NCBI GenBank assembly: GCA_963835215.1
Contig: CAWIES010000004.1
Coordinates: 310,001-374,000 of the forward strand
Direction: 5' to 3'
DNA: 64,000 nucleotides
DNA from: Roseiarcus sp963835215
GTDB lineage: Bacteria; Pseudomonadota; Alphaproteobacteria; Rhizobiales; Beijerinckiaceae
Shown here: piece after piece, positions 16,126-24,644 of the stretch
How positions within the stretch are numbered: the first letter of the stretch is position 1
How the letters are laid out: each line of letters begins with the position of its first letter
Made by a program: the position numbers and the translations under genes
The notes under the pieces: generated by a model
Database searches by the model: none
Told to the model about the DNA's origin: nothing
Seen by the model: only the letters and a program-made list of their open reading frames with translations

Positions 16126-19104
16126 GTGACCGGCGCCTTCCGGCTGGCCGCCGGCGGCCGCGTCGACCGTGCGAGGCCCCTGCGTTTCACCTTCGACGGC
16201 AAGGCTTACGTCGGCTGCGCCGGCGACACGCTGGCTTCGGCTTTGCTCGCCAACGGCGTCCATCTGATGGCGCGCTCGTTCAAATATCACCGGCCGCGCG
16301 GCCTGCTCGCGCTGGGCGCCGAGGAGCCCAATGCGCTCGTCGCGCTCGACGCCGGCCCCGGCCGCGTTACGCCCAACCTGCGCGCGACCCAGATCGAGCT
16401 TTACGATGGGCTGAAAGCTGAGAGCCAGAACGCATGGCCCTCGCTGCGCTGGGACGCGCTGGCGCTCACCGGCCTCTTCGCCGACTTCATGCCCGCCGGC
16501 TTCTACTACAAGACCTTCATGCAGCCGAAGGGCGCCTGGGCGCGGCTCTACGAGCCGATCATCCGCCGGGCAGCGGGCGTCGGGACGGCGCCCAAGGCGG
16601 CCGATCCCGACCACTACGCCTTCGAATACGCGCACTGCGACGTTGCGGTGGTCGGCGGCGGCCCCGCCGGCCTTGCCGCCGCGCTCGCCGCCGCACGCGC
16701 CGGGGCGCGCGTCATCCTGTTTGACGAGCAGGCCGAGTTCGGCGGCTCGCTCCTCGCCGAAACATCGGCGCGGATCGACGGCGCCGATTGTTCGGTCTGG
16801 CTCGCCGCGACGCTGGCGGAGCTCGCCGCCGCGCCGCGCGTGACGCTGCTCAAGCGCACCCAGGCGTTCGGCCTCTACGCACAGAACTTCCTCGCCGCCG
16901 TGCAGCGCCTGACCGACCATCTCGCTGCGCCCAATCCGGGCGCCCCGCGCGAACGGCTGTGGCAGGTGCGCGCCAAGCGCATCGTGCTGGCGGCGGGCGC
17001 GCATGAGCGCCCGCTGGTTTTTCCCGACAACGACCGGCCCGGGATCATGCTCGCAGAGAGCGCGCGCGCCTTGGCGACGCGTTACGGCGTGCGGCCGGGC
17101 GCCCGCGTCGTCGTCGCCACCGCGCATGACTTGGCCTATCGCGCCGCGCTCGATCTCGCCGCCGCCGGCATCGAGATCGCCATGATTGCCGATTTGCGCC
17201 CGCACGCCGAGGGCGAATTGCCTGAGGCCGCGCGCCGCGCCGGCCTGCGCGTCGAGACCGACGCGGCGATCCTTGGGACCTACGGCGTTCAGCGCGTCAC
17301 CCATGCGATCGTCGGCAAGCATACGCCGGGCGCGGGCGAGCCGATCGCCTGCGACTGCATCGCGATGAGCGGCGGCTGGAGCGCCAACGTCGCCCTGCAC
17401 GCGCAGGCGCGCGGCAAGCTCGCCTTCGACGAGACGACGCAAAGCTTCCTGCCCGCCGGGCCGGCGGACGGCCCGCGTTCGGCCGGCGCCTGTCGCGGCG
17501 CCGTCTCGCTTGCCGAGGCCCTGGCCGACGGCGGGGCGGCGGGCGCGGAAGCAGCGGGCGCCGTGGCGCCGGCGCCTCCGCGCGTCGAGGGCGCGGCGCC
17601 AATGAGCGGCGGCCCGTTCAGCCTGGTCGTCGGCTCCGCGAGCCCGCGGCCGGCCAAAGCCTTCGTCGACTTCCACAACGACGTCAGCGCGCGGGATATC
17701 GCGCTCGCCGCGCGCGAGGGCATGCGCTCGATCGAACACATCAAGCGCTACACGACCAGCGGCATGGGCGTCGATCAGGGCAAGACCACCAATCTCAACG
17801 CGTTGGCGATCGCGGCTGAGGCGCTCGGCAAGCCGATCGCCGAGGTCGGGCTGACGACGTTCCGCCCGCCCTATACGCCGGTGACTTTCGGCGCGCTCGC
17901 CGGCCTCGCGCGGGGCGACCTGTTCGATCCGATCCGCGAAACGCCGCTGCACGGCTGGTCGGCGCGACAGGGCGCCGTATTCGAAGAGGCGAGCTTGTGG
18001 AGGCGCGCCTCGCGGTTTCCGAAAGCGGGCGAAAGCGCGCAGGAGACGTTGCAGCGTGAGTGTCTGGCGACGCGCGCCAGCGTCGGCATCCAGGACGCTT
18101 CGACGCTCGGCAAGATCGAGGTCGTCGGCCCGGATGCGGCGGCGTTTCTCGATCGCCTGTATGTCAATTCCCTCGCCAAGCTGCCGGTCGGGCGCGCCCG
18201 CTACGCGGTTATGCTGAGCGAGGACGGTTACGTCATGGACGACGGCGTCGTCATGCGCCTCGCCGCCGATCGCTTTCATGTCACGACGACGACCGGCGGC
18301 GCAGGGCGCGTCTTTGCGATGATGGAGGATTATCGCCAGACCGAATGGCCGGAGCTCAAGGTCTGGTTCGCTTCGATCACCGAGCAATGGGCGACCATCG
18401 CGATCAACGGCCCCAATGCGCGCAGGCTGATCGCGCCGCTGGTCGAAGGGATCGACCTCTCGCCCGCCGCCTTCCCGCATATGAGCCTGCGCGAGGGGCG
18501 CGTCGCCGGCGCGCCGACGCGGCTCGCGCGGATGAGCTTCACCGGCGAACTCGGTTTCGAGCTCAACGTGCCGGCCGACTTCGGCGAGAGCGTGCTGGAG
18601 GCGATTTGGGCCGAGGGCGAGAAATTCGGCGCCGCCGCCTATGGGCTCGACGCGCTGCACCTGCTGCGAGCGGAGAAGGGCTATGTGATCGTCGGCCAGG
18701 AGACCGACGGGACGACGACGCTCGACGATCTCGGCCTGACGCGCATGGCGGCGATGGCCAAGCCCGACTTCATCGGCAAGCGCTCGCTGGCGCTGCCCGA
18801 TCTCAAGCGCGCGGGGCGCAAGCAACTCGTCGGTCTGCTACCCGACGATCCCGCCTTCACGCCCGAGGAAGGCGCCCAGATCGTCGCCGTGGCGCGCCCC
18901 ACGATCGGCTCGCCCGCGCTCGGCCACGTCACGTCGTCCTATCTCAGCCCGACGCTTGATCGCAGCTTCGCCCTGGCGCTGGTCGCCGACGGGCGCGCGC
19001 GGCTGGGCGAGACGCTGTTCGCGACGACGAACGAGGCGGCGCGGCCAGTCAGGCTGGTTGGGCCGGTGTTCTACGACAAGGAGGGGCGCCGCCTTGAGCT
19101 CTGA
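16126..19104 (+). CDS. soxA: Sarcosine oxidase alpha subunit
   Basis: 992 residues from a GTG at 16126 (FRLAAGGRVDRARPLRFTFDGKAYVG); an in-frame ATG at 16027 would add 33 residues unlike the family. Domain order is a ferredoxin-like fold (about 15-105), an NAD/FAD-binding domain with VAVVGGGPAGLAA near 173, a second Rossmann part, and a GcvT-like folate domain (about 600-990). The last includes FHNDVSARDIALAAREGM, KRYTTSGMGVDQGKT and MSFTGELGFELNVPA. In heterotetrameric sarcosine oxidase this subunit holds NAD and tetrahydrofolate sites and shares covalent FMN with SoxB. soxG follows, but soxB and soxD, which normally precede soxA, are missing. Confidence 0.93.
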   Translation: MTGAFRLAAGGRVDRARPLRFTFDGKAYVGCAGDTLASALLANGVHLMARSFKYHRPRGLLALGAEEPNALVALDAGPGRVTPNLRATQIELYDGLKAESQNAWPSLRWDALALTGLFADFMPAGFYYKTFMQPKGAWARLYEPIIRRAAGVGTAPKAADPDHYAFEYAHCDVAVVGGGPAGLAAALAAARAGARVILFDEQAEFGGSLLAETSARIDGADCSVWLAATLAELAAAPRVTLLKRTQAFGLYAQNFLAAVQRLTDHLAAPNPGAPRERLWQVRAKRIVLAAGAHERPLVFPDNDRPGIMLAESARALATRYGVRPGARVVVATAHDLAYRAALDLAAAGIEIAMIADLRPHAEGELPEAARRAGLRVETDAAILGTYGVQRVTHAIVGKHTPGAGEPIACDCIAMSGGWSANVALHAQARGKLAFDETTQSFLPAGPADGPRSAGACRGAVSLAEALADGGAAGAEAAGAVAPAPPRVEGAAPMSGGPFSLVVGSASPRPAKAFVDFHNDVSARDIALAAREGMRSIEHIKRYTTSGMGVDQGKTTNLNALAIAAEALGKPIAEVGLTTFRPPYTPVTFGALAGLARGDLFDPIRETPLHGWSARQGAVFEEASLWRRASRFPKAGESAQETLQRECLATRASVGIQDASTLGKIEVVGPDAAAFLDRLYVNSLAKLPVGRARYAVMLSEDGYVMDDGVVMRLAADRFHVTTTTGGAGRVFAMMEDYRQTEWPELKVWFASITEQWATIAINGPNARRLIAPLVEGIDLSPAAFPHMSLREGRVAGAPTRLARMSFTGELGFELNVPADFGESVLEAIWAEGEKFGAAAYGLDALHLLRAEKGYVIVGQETDGTTTLDDLGLTRMAAMAKPDFIGKRSLALPDLKRAGRKQLVGLLPDDPAFTPEEGAQIVAVARPTIGSPALGHVTSSYLSPTLDRSFALALVADGRARLGETLFATTNEAARPVRLVGPVFYDKEGRRLEL

Positions 19105-19657
19105 CACGATGCGCCGCGCGATCCTTGCGGGGCGCCCGCTGCCGCAAGAGCCGCGGGTCGCGGCGACGCTCGCGCCCTTCGCCGCGCGCTGGCTGCTGCG
19201 CGGCGGCCCGGAGGTCAGCCTAGCCGCGGGCGTCGCTTTCGGCGCGGCGCCGCCGTTGCAGCCGCTGCGCGCCGAGGTGGCAGGCGCGCGCGCCGCGCTG
19301 TGGCTCGGCCCGGACGAATGGCTGCTGATCGCCGAGGACGAGGCGACGGGGCTCGGTGACGCCATGAGGGCTGCGCTTTCAGGCGTTCCCCACGCGCTGA
19401 TCGACGTCTCGCATCGGCAATGCGCGATCGAGCTGGTCGGCCCCGGCGCGGCGCGGCTGGTCAACGCCGGCTGCCCGCTCGATCTCGATCTCGACGCGTT
19501 TCCGGTCGGCACGGCGGCGCGCACGCTGCTGCTTAAGGCCGAGATCGTGCTGTGGCGGCGCGAGGCCGAGCGCTTTCGGCTGGAAGTCGCGCGCTCCTTC
19601 GCGCCTTACCTTGCCGCGGTGCTCAACGCCTCAGCGCGCGACCAGGGCGCGGAGTGA
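19094..19657 (+). CDS. soxG: Sarcosine oxidase gamma subunit
   Basis: 187 residues if started at TTG 19094, which overlaps the soxA end by 11 bases and has a strong AAGGAGG seven to nine bases upstream. The ATG at 19109 is too far from that site. The sequence has the GcvT-like SoxG pattern: LWLGPDEWLLIA, HALIDVSHRQCAIELVGPGAARLVNAGCPLDL, FPVGTAARTLL and the C-terminal RLEVARSFAPYLAAVL. SoxG completes the alpha-beta-gamma-delta enzyme that demethylates sarcosine to glycine. It is translationally coupled to soxA and followed by sdaA on the same strand. Confidence 0.9.
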   Translation: MSSDTMRRAILAGRPLPQEPRVAATLAPFAARWLLRGGPEVSLAAGVAFGAAPPLQPLRAEVAGARAALWLGPDEWLLIAEDEATGLGDAMRAALSGVPHALIDVSHRQCAIELVGPGAARLVNAGCPLDLDLDAFPVGTAARTLLLKAEIVLWRREAERFRLEVARSFAPYLAAVLNASARDQGAE

Positions 19658-19725
19658 ACGCGGATTGCGTCCGCCTGCGGCCGGTTGCAATGTCAGAAAG
19701 CCGAGGACTTTGCCGCGAGGCCCAG

Positions 19726-21096
19726 GTGATCAGCGTGTTCGAACTCTTCAAGATCGGTCTCGGGCCGTCGTCGTCCCACACCACCGGGCCGATGAAGGCG
19801 GCGGGCGCGTTCGTCGACGGGCTCGCCGCGCGCGATGAACTCCGCTCCGTCGCTAGCGTCGTGGTCACGCTATTCGGCTCGCTCGCCTTCACTGGCAAAG
19901 GCCATGCGACCGACAAGGCGGTTACGCTCGGCCTCGCGGGCGAACGGCCGGAGAGCGTCGATCCCGATCGCGTCGAGGCGCTCGTTGCCGAAATCGCCGC
20001 GCGCAAGGCGTTGTGGCTTGCTGGCAGGCACGAAATCGCTTTCGATCCGTCAACCGGCATCCGCTTCGACTATGTCCACGCGCCGACGCGCCATCCCAAT
20101 ACGCTCGCGTTCTGCGCGCGCGACGGGGCGGGCGCGCTGATCGCCCAAGAGCGCTGGCTCTCGCTCGGCGGTGGGTTCATCGCGCGCGAAGATGAGTCGC
20201 CGCTCGCCGCGGCGCCAGCCTTCGTCGCGCCATTTCCCTTCGCCAACGCGATCGAGCTGCTCGCGCGCGCCGCCGACAATCATCTCACGATCGCCGAGCT
20301 GGTGCGCGCCAACGAGGCTGCTCTCGATCCCGGCGGCGATCTCGACGCGCGGCTCGACCGCTTGCTCGCCGCCATGTTCGGCTCGCTCGAGCGCGGCCTG
20401 ACACGCGAGGGGCCGCTGCCGGGCGGGCTCGCGGTCGCGCGCCGCGCCAAGGCGATCCACGATAGGCTGATCGCCGACGTCGGCCGCAACGCCCGCGCCG
20501 CTCATGAAATCATGGACTATGTCGCGGTCTATGCGATGGCGGTCAACGAGGAGAACGCCGCCGGCGGGCAGGTGGTCACCGCGCCAACCAATGGCGCTGC
20601 CGGCGTGATGCCGGCGACGCTGCGCTACTATCGCGATCACTGCGCCGGCGCCACGACAAAGGGTCTGCGCGACATGCTGCTGACGGCGGCGGCGATCGGC
20701 GCCCTGTTCAAGATGAATGCTTCGATCTCTGGCGCCGAGGTCGGCTGCCAGGGCGAAGTCGGCGTCGCTTCGTCGATGGCGGCGGCCGGCCTCTGCGCGG
20801 CGCTCGGCGGCGTCAATGCGCAGATCGAGAACGCCGCTGAGATCGCGATGGAGCATCACCTCGGCATGACCTGCGATCCGATCGGCGGGCTGGTGCAGAT
20901 CCCCTGCATCGAGCGCAACGCCTTCGGCGCGATCAAGGCGATCGCCGCCGCTTCGCTCGCGCTGCGCGGCGACGGGCGTCACAAGGTGTCGCTCGACAGT
21001 GTCATCGCGACAATGCGCCAGACCGGCGCCGACATGGGCTCGAAATACAAGGAGACGTCGCTCGGCGGGCTCGCGGTCAATTTCGTCGAGTGCTGA
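19726..21096 (+). CDS. sdaA: L-serine dehydratase (iron-sulfur type)
   Basis: 456 residues from GTG 19726 (VISVFELFKIGLGPSSSHTTGPM), preceded by GAGG at a good distance; an ATG at 19690 lacks a ribosome site. It is the single-chain form with the beta domain first, then the catalytic alpha domain. Cluster cysteines are visible in GAEVGCQGEVG, CDPIGGLVQIPCIERN and the terminal NFVEC. The enzyme deaminates L-serine to pyruvate in the cytoplasm using a [4Fe-4S] cluster. It lies downstream of soxAG, which makes glycine and a methylene-folate unit; together these can feed serine interconversion. Confidence 0.95.
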   Translation: MISVFELFKIGLGPSSSHTTGPMKAAGAFVDGLAARDELRSVASVVVTLFGSLAFTGKGHATDKAVTLGLAGERPESVDPDRVEALVAEIAARKALWLAGRHEIAFDPSTGIRFDYVHAPTRHPNTLAFCARDGAGALIAQERWLSLGGGFIAREDESPLAAAPAFVAPFPFANAIELLARAADNHLTIAELVRANEAALDPGGDLDARLDRLLAAMFGSLERGLTREGPLPGGLAVARRAKAIHDRLIADVGRNARAAHEIMDYVAVYAMAVNEENAAGGQVVTAPTNGAAGVMPATLRYYRDHCAGATTKGLRDMLLTAAAIGALFKMNASISGAEVGCQGEVGVASSMAAAGLCAALGGVNAQIENAAEIAMEHHLGMTCDPIGGLVQIPCIERNAFGAIKAIAAASLALRGDGRHKVSLDSVIATMRQTGADMGSKYKETSLGGLAVNFVEC

Positions 21097-21116
21097 ACCA
21101 AGCCGCCAATTGCGCG

Positions 21117-21170
21117 GTCAGTGGCGCGGGCCTCCGCGCCCGCGCGGCCACGGAGGGCCGCGCCACTGAC
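21117..21170. terminator. Long inverted repeat between convergent sdaA and bpt
   Basis: Bases 21117-21136 and 21151-21170 form a 20-base inverted repeat with one mismatch and a 14-base loop. The arms begin GTCAGTGGCGCGG. It lies between two convergent stop codons and is well placed as a bidirectional terminator. The arms are GC-rich and no U-run follows; it could also be a member of a dispersed repeat family. Confidence 0.7.
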
Positions 21171-21185
21171 GACCTTCCAGCCCGC

Positions 21186-21959
21186 TCACTCGCGCTCGAT
21201 CCGCGTCCAGCCGTTGAGGCCGAGCCGCTCCTGCGGCAGGTACGCGGCCTTGTAGGCCATCTTGCGCGAGCCCTCGACCCAATAGCCGAGGTAGACGTGC
21301 GGCAGCCCCAGCCGGCGCGCCTTGGCGATGTGCTCAAGGATCATGAAAGCGCCGAGTGAGCGCTGGCTCTCGTCAGGCGAATAAAAGGAATAGACGAGCG
21401 ACAGCCCGTCGGCGAGCCGGTCGGTCAGGCAGGCGCCCACCAGCGGTCCGTCGCTCTCGCGGCGCGCGCCGACGCCGCAGCGCCGATATTCGGTCAGCGA
21501 CGTGTCGATGTGGCTGTCTTCGATCATCATCGAATAGTCGAGCATCGACATATCGGCCATGCCCCCGTCGGGGTGGCGCGAATCGAGGTAGCGGCGAAAC
21601 AGCGCGTATTGCTCGCCGGTCGGCTTGTTGGGCGCGGTCTCGCCGACGATGTCGGCGTTCGCCCTAAGCACCCGCCTCTGGCTGGCGCTGGGGCGGAAAT
21701 CCTCGACCAGCACGCGCACCGACACACACGCGCGGCAGTTCTCGCAGGCGGGGCGGTAGGCGATAGTTTGCGAGCGACGGAAGCCGGTCAAGGTGAGCGC
21801 GTCGTTGAGCGTTCCCGCGCGCTTGCCGACAAGATGCGTGAACACCTTGCGCTCCTGCATGCCCGGCAAATAGGGGCAGGGCGAAGGGGCGGTGAGGTAA
21901 AACTGGGGGGCGTCCCGCAATTCGCGAGTCACGCTGTCGCCCTCCTCGAAGCGTCGCAC
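21186..21959 (-). CDS. bpt: Aspartate/glutamate leucyl-transferase (arginyl-tRNA-protein transferase family)
   Basis: 257 residues. Motifs QFYLTAPSPCPYLPG, the cysteine-containing RPACENCRACVSVRV and YVEGSRKM-like YLGYWVEGSRKMAYKAAY are typical of bacterial Bpt/ATE enzymes. They attach leucine from charged tRNA to N-terminal Asp or Glu, marking proteins for ClpS-ClpAP degradation. A GTG at the tenth codon (VTRELRDAP) is an alternative start closer to family N-termini. It is the last gene of a co-directional minus-strand run. The frame is intact. Confidence 0.92.
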   Translation of the reverse strand: MRRFEEGDSVTRELRDAPQFYLTAPSPCPYLPGMQERKVFTHLVGKRAGTLNDALTLTGFRRSQTIAYRPACENCRACVSVRVLVEDFRPSASQRRVLRANADIVGETAPNKPTGEQYALFRRYLDSRHPDGGMADMSMLDYSMMIEDSHIDTSLTEYRRCGVGARRESDGPLVGACLTDRLADGLSLVYSFYSPDESQRSLGAFMILEHIAKARRLGLPHVYLGYWVEGSRKMAYKAAYLPQERLGLNGWTRIERE

Positions 21960-22027
21960 AACTCGGCAAGGCTAGAACGGATCGCGCCCGATAGGAATGG
22001 CCATGAAAAAATATTCGCCGGCCTTAT

Positions 22028-22465
22028 TCACATGCGCCGCACCACGGTCACCCCGGCGAGCATGTCGTGCAGGCAGCGCTTCTCGACGTCGATCAGCGAC
22101 ACCAGGAAGATCGGCGGAAAGAACCAGCTGAGGTAGAAAAACACGGCGTGAGCGGCCGCGTTAATGAAGGGAACGCGGGCGCCGTCTTCGTGCATGCGCA
22201 TCTCCAACCCCGCCGCCCGCATGCCGGGGGTCGCCATTTTCCGACCCGAAACGGTGAGGCCGTTGTAGAAAAAGGCGACGGCCGGAAAGAGCGGCGGCAG
22301 CAGGAACAGCGACAGGCCGAGGGTGAGGACCAGCAACGCCAGCCAGATTGCGAACGCCAGGATCGACACCACGACCAGATCGAGCGCCAGCGCCACAATG
22401 CGGCGGGTGCGTACGCCAGACAGCGGATCGACCCGATAGGTCGAAGCGGCGGTGAATTGGGTCAC
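22028..22465 (-). CDS. RDD family membrane protein
   Basis: 145 residues from GTG 22465, chosen because AAGGAG precedes it at a six-base spacing; longer in-frame starts lack this. The RDD signature is visible in VRTRRIVALALDLVVVSIL (Arg and Asp in the first span). Further hydrophobic spans lie at about residues 30-75 and 100-125. It ends with DVEKRCLHDMLAGVTVVRRM, the usual KxxxHDxxAGT motif. RDD proteins are small inner-membrane proteins, some linked to ion exchange; no substrate can be given here. Confidence 0.85.
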   Translation of the reverse strand: MTQFTAASTYRVDPLSGVRTRRIVALALDLVVVSILAFAIWLALLVLTLGLSLFLLPPLFPAVAFFYNGLTVSGRKMATPGMRAAGLEMRMHEDGARVPFINAAAHAVFFYLSWFFPPIFLVSLIDVEKRCLHDMLAGVTVVRRM

Positions 22466-22567
22466 GGCAAGCTCCTTCGGCCAGGAGGGCCGGGCAGGGC
22501 GCATGTGGGGGGCGAAAGAGTCGAATCCAAGTGCGTCGAAACAAGGGCGCGAATCGGTAACGCCCAA

Positions 22568-23881
22568 TCAAGGCGGCGCCCCGAGGATGCCGCGGGGCCT
22601 GAACACCAGCACGATCGCCAGGAGCGAAAACACCGCAACATCGCGATAATCGGCGGAGAAATAGGTCTGCCACCCCGCTTCGAAGCCGCCGACGATCAAA
22701 CCGCCCAAAAAAGCTCCCGGAATCGAGCCGACGCCGCCGAGAATCGCGGCGATCAGCGCTTTGAGCCCCAAGCTGGTCGCCGCGCCATAGCCGACCGAGC
22801 CGTAATACATCGTCATCACGAAGCCCGAGAGGCCGGCGAAGGCGCTAGCCAGCGCGAAGGTCTGGGCGAGGATCGCGCGCGGGCTGACGCCGAACAGTTG
22901 CGCGGCGAGCGGATCGTCGGCATAGGCGCGCCAGCGCCGCCCGAAGCGGGTAAAGCGCATCGCGGCGAGCAGCGTCAGGCCGGCTGTGAGCGCAAAGCCG
23001 CCGGCGAGCAGCGTGTCAGGCGCGGTGGTGACGATGAAGCCGTGCGCCCGCGCCAGGGCAAAGGGCGCGTTGAACATCGGGCTGACCCAGGTCTGGCGAT
23101 TGCCCTGCGACAGGCGCAGGAGTTCGCCGAGAAAAAGTGCGAGGCCAACAGTCGCGACCAGCGCCTGCTGGCCGGTGGCGCCGCTCAAGGGGGAAAAGAC
23201 CCAGCGGCTGGTCGCCACGCCCCACAGCGCCGCGCTCGCCGCGCCCAGCGTCAATGCGGTCGCAAGAATGGTCGCCGGCGCCTGTCCGGCGGCGAGCATC
23301 GCGCCGAGCGCCGCTGCGTAACCTCCAACAGCGGCAAGATCGCCGAACGCCAGATTGATGCGACCAACAAGGCCGTAGACCAGCGAATAGGCGGCCGCCA
23401 GCAGCGCGTAGATCGCCGCCAGCGGCAGGCCGTTGAGCGCCTGCTGAAAGGCGTAGGCGACGCCGAGGGGCAGGCGCGGCACGCCGGCAAGATCGCCGAG
23501 CGGGGCGGGGTCGGCCGCGCGCGCTTCGGGCGTCGGCAGCCAGAAGCGATCGAGGAAATAGAGGTTGGTGTCGCTGAGCGCGCGCCCGTCGATCGCGATC
23601 GCGGTCAGTTCATCCGAGCGCAGAGGACGGCCGGGCTCGCGAAAGCGACAGTCGGCGACGTGGTTGCTCTCGCCGCCGTCGAGCGCGAGGCGGAAGGCGA
23701 CGCTGAGTCCGCGTCCATCGGCGAACTCGTGCTGGCTGACGACATCGATAGTTGCGCCCGGCGGCAGCAGCGCCGGCAGCGCCATGCGGCACAGGCGCGC
23801 CTGATCGGTCTCGACCTGCCTCGCGCAGGCGGCGAGCGTCACAGCGGCGAGCGCGGCGAAAAGGAGTTTGGCCGGTCTCAC
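22568..23881 (-). CDS. LivH-like branched-chain amino acid ABC permease with N-terminal lipoprotein-like domain
   Basis: 437 residues from GTG 23881. The first 20 residues look like a lipoprotein signal (LLFAALAAVTLAAC, lipobox near residue 17-20). A soluble domain of about 110 residues follows with two further cysteines (ARLCRMALPALLPPGATIDV and HVADCRFREPGRPL). From about residue 140 it is a LivH-type permease: ALNGLPLAAIYALLAAAYSL, VYGLVGRINLAFGDL, then ALFLGELLRLSQG and the end VFSLLAIVLVFRPRGILG. LivH alone is about 290 residues, so the N-terminal domain is an addition. It overlaps the upstream CGNR gene by four bases (GTGA). No LivM, LivG, LivF or binding protein is in the window. Confidence 0.82.
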   Translation of the reverse strand: MRPAKLLFAALAAVTLAACARQVETDQARLCRMALPALLPPGATIDVVSQHEFADGRGLSVAFRLALDGGESNHVADCRFREPGRPLRSDELTAIAIDGRALSDTNLYFLDRFWLPTPEARAADPAPLGDLAGVPRLPLGVAYAFQQALNGLPLAAIYALLAAAYSLVYGLVGRINLAFGDLAAVGGYAAALGAMLAAGQAPATILATALTLGAASAALWGVATSRWVFSPLSGATGQQALVATVGLALFLGELLRLSQGNRQTWVSPMFNAPFALARAHGFIVTTAPDTLLAGGFALTAGLTLLAAMRFTRFGRRWRAYADDPLAAQLFGVSPRAILAQTFALASAFAGLSGFVMTMYYGSVGYGAATSLGLKALIAAILGGVGSIPGAFLGGLIVGGFEAGWQTYFSADYRDVAVFSLLAIVLVFRPRGILGAPP

Positions 23882-24522
23882 GCGCCGCGCGTCCGCGCCG
23901 TGCGGCGGCGTTGCTTGGCGCGGTTGCCGCAGATCTCCATTTCGCACCAACGGCGAGTGTTGTTTTTCGACGTGTCGTAAAATAGCCAGCCGCAAGCGAG
24001 GCCGCCACATTCCTTGATCCGCGTGGGATCGCGGGTCGTGAGCAGCGCGATTGCGGCGAGCGCGATCGGCCCCAGCGCCGCGGCGAGCGGATCGTCGGCG
24101 ACGCGCCAGCGCCAGCGCCAATGCTGGTTCTCTGCGTCCGCGGCGAGCCGGGCGGCGGCCAGCCAGCGGGCGTGACGCGCCGTGAGGTCGTCGAGCGCGG
24201 CGGGCGGCGGCTCCAAGCGACGGGCGATCGCAGCCGCGAGCGCGTGGATGTCGCGCCGCAGGCTGCGAGCCTTGTTGAGCAGCGAAGCGCCGAATGCAGG
24301 GTCGGCGGCGAGGCGGGCGCGCAAGCTCGCCGTCTCGGCCGCCTCGAGCGCCCCCGCGTGCTCCAGCCAGTCGGCGACATGCTGTGGCGCCTGCAGGTGG
24401 TCCCGCCAGGTCGGGAATCCGCGCCCCAATTCGCTATTGGCGAAATCGAGCGCGAGGTCGCCGGCGATCAGCGCGATCGAGCCTGCGCGGGACGGCGGCA
24501 GGGATGCGCTTGTCATCGTCAT
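23878..24522 (-). CDS. CGNR zinc-finger / ABATE-domain protein
   Basis: 214 residues with an N-terminal ABATE domain (GDLALDFANSELGRGF to about 150) and a C-terminal zinc finger of four cysteines: C-GGLA-C-GWLFYDTSKNNTRRWCEMEICGNRAK. CGNR proteins are thought to bind nucleic acid and act as regulators. The motif SKNNTRRWC is invariant in the family. The gene overlaps the start of the fused LivH permease by four bases, so the two are translated together and a regulatory link is plausible. Confidence 0.88.
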   Translation of the reverse strand: MTMTSASLPPSRAGSIALIAGDLALDFANSELGRGFPTWRDHLQAPQHVADWLEHAGALEAAETASLRARLAADPAFGASLLNKARSLRRDIHALAAAIARRLEPPPAALDDLTARHARWLAAARLAADAENQHWRWRWRVADDPLAAALGPIALAAIALLTTRDPTRIKECGGLACGWLFYDTSKNNTRRWCEMEICGNRAKQRRRTARTRGA

Positions 24523-24644
24523 AACCGGCTTTCGGAGTTACTTCCGGCGTGCGTCTTCTGAGGCTAACCGTTCATAATGGATTTGAAGGTTATAGGGAAA
24601 TCGTCGCCGTTCGCCACACGATCTTCATCCGGCGCCGACGACCT

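Noticed and set aside
15925..18825. 966-codon minus-strand frame opposite soxA
   Set aside because: It lies fully under soxA, whose motifs are clear; the composition (RR, ADD, GRR runs) is that of an antisense shadow.
22500..22540. GAGTCGAATCC resembling a tRNA T-arm
   Set aside because: No acceptor, D-arm or anticodon stem can be folded around it.
23882..24121. N-terminal extension of the LivH-like frame to 24121
   Set aside because: The added 80 residues run in a second frame through the CGNR gene and are arginine-rich; a lipoprotein signal starts at GTG 23881.
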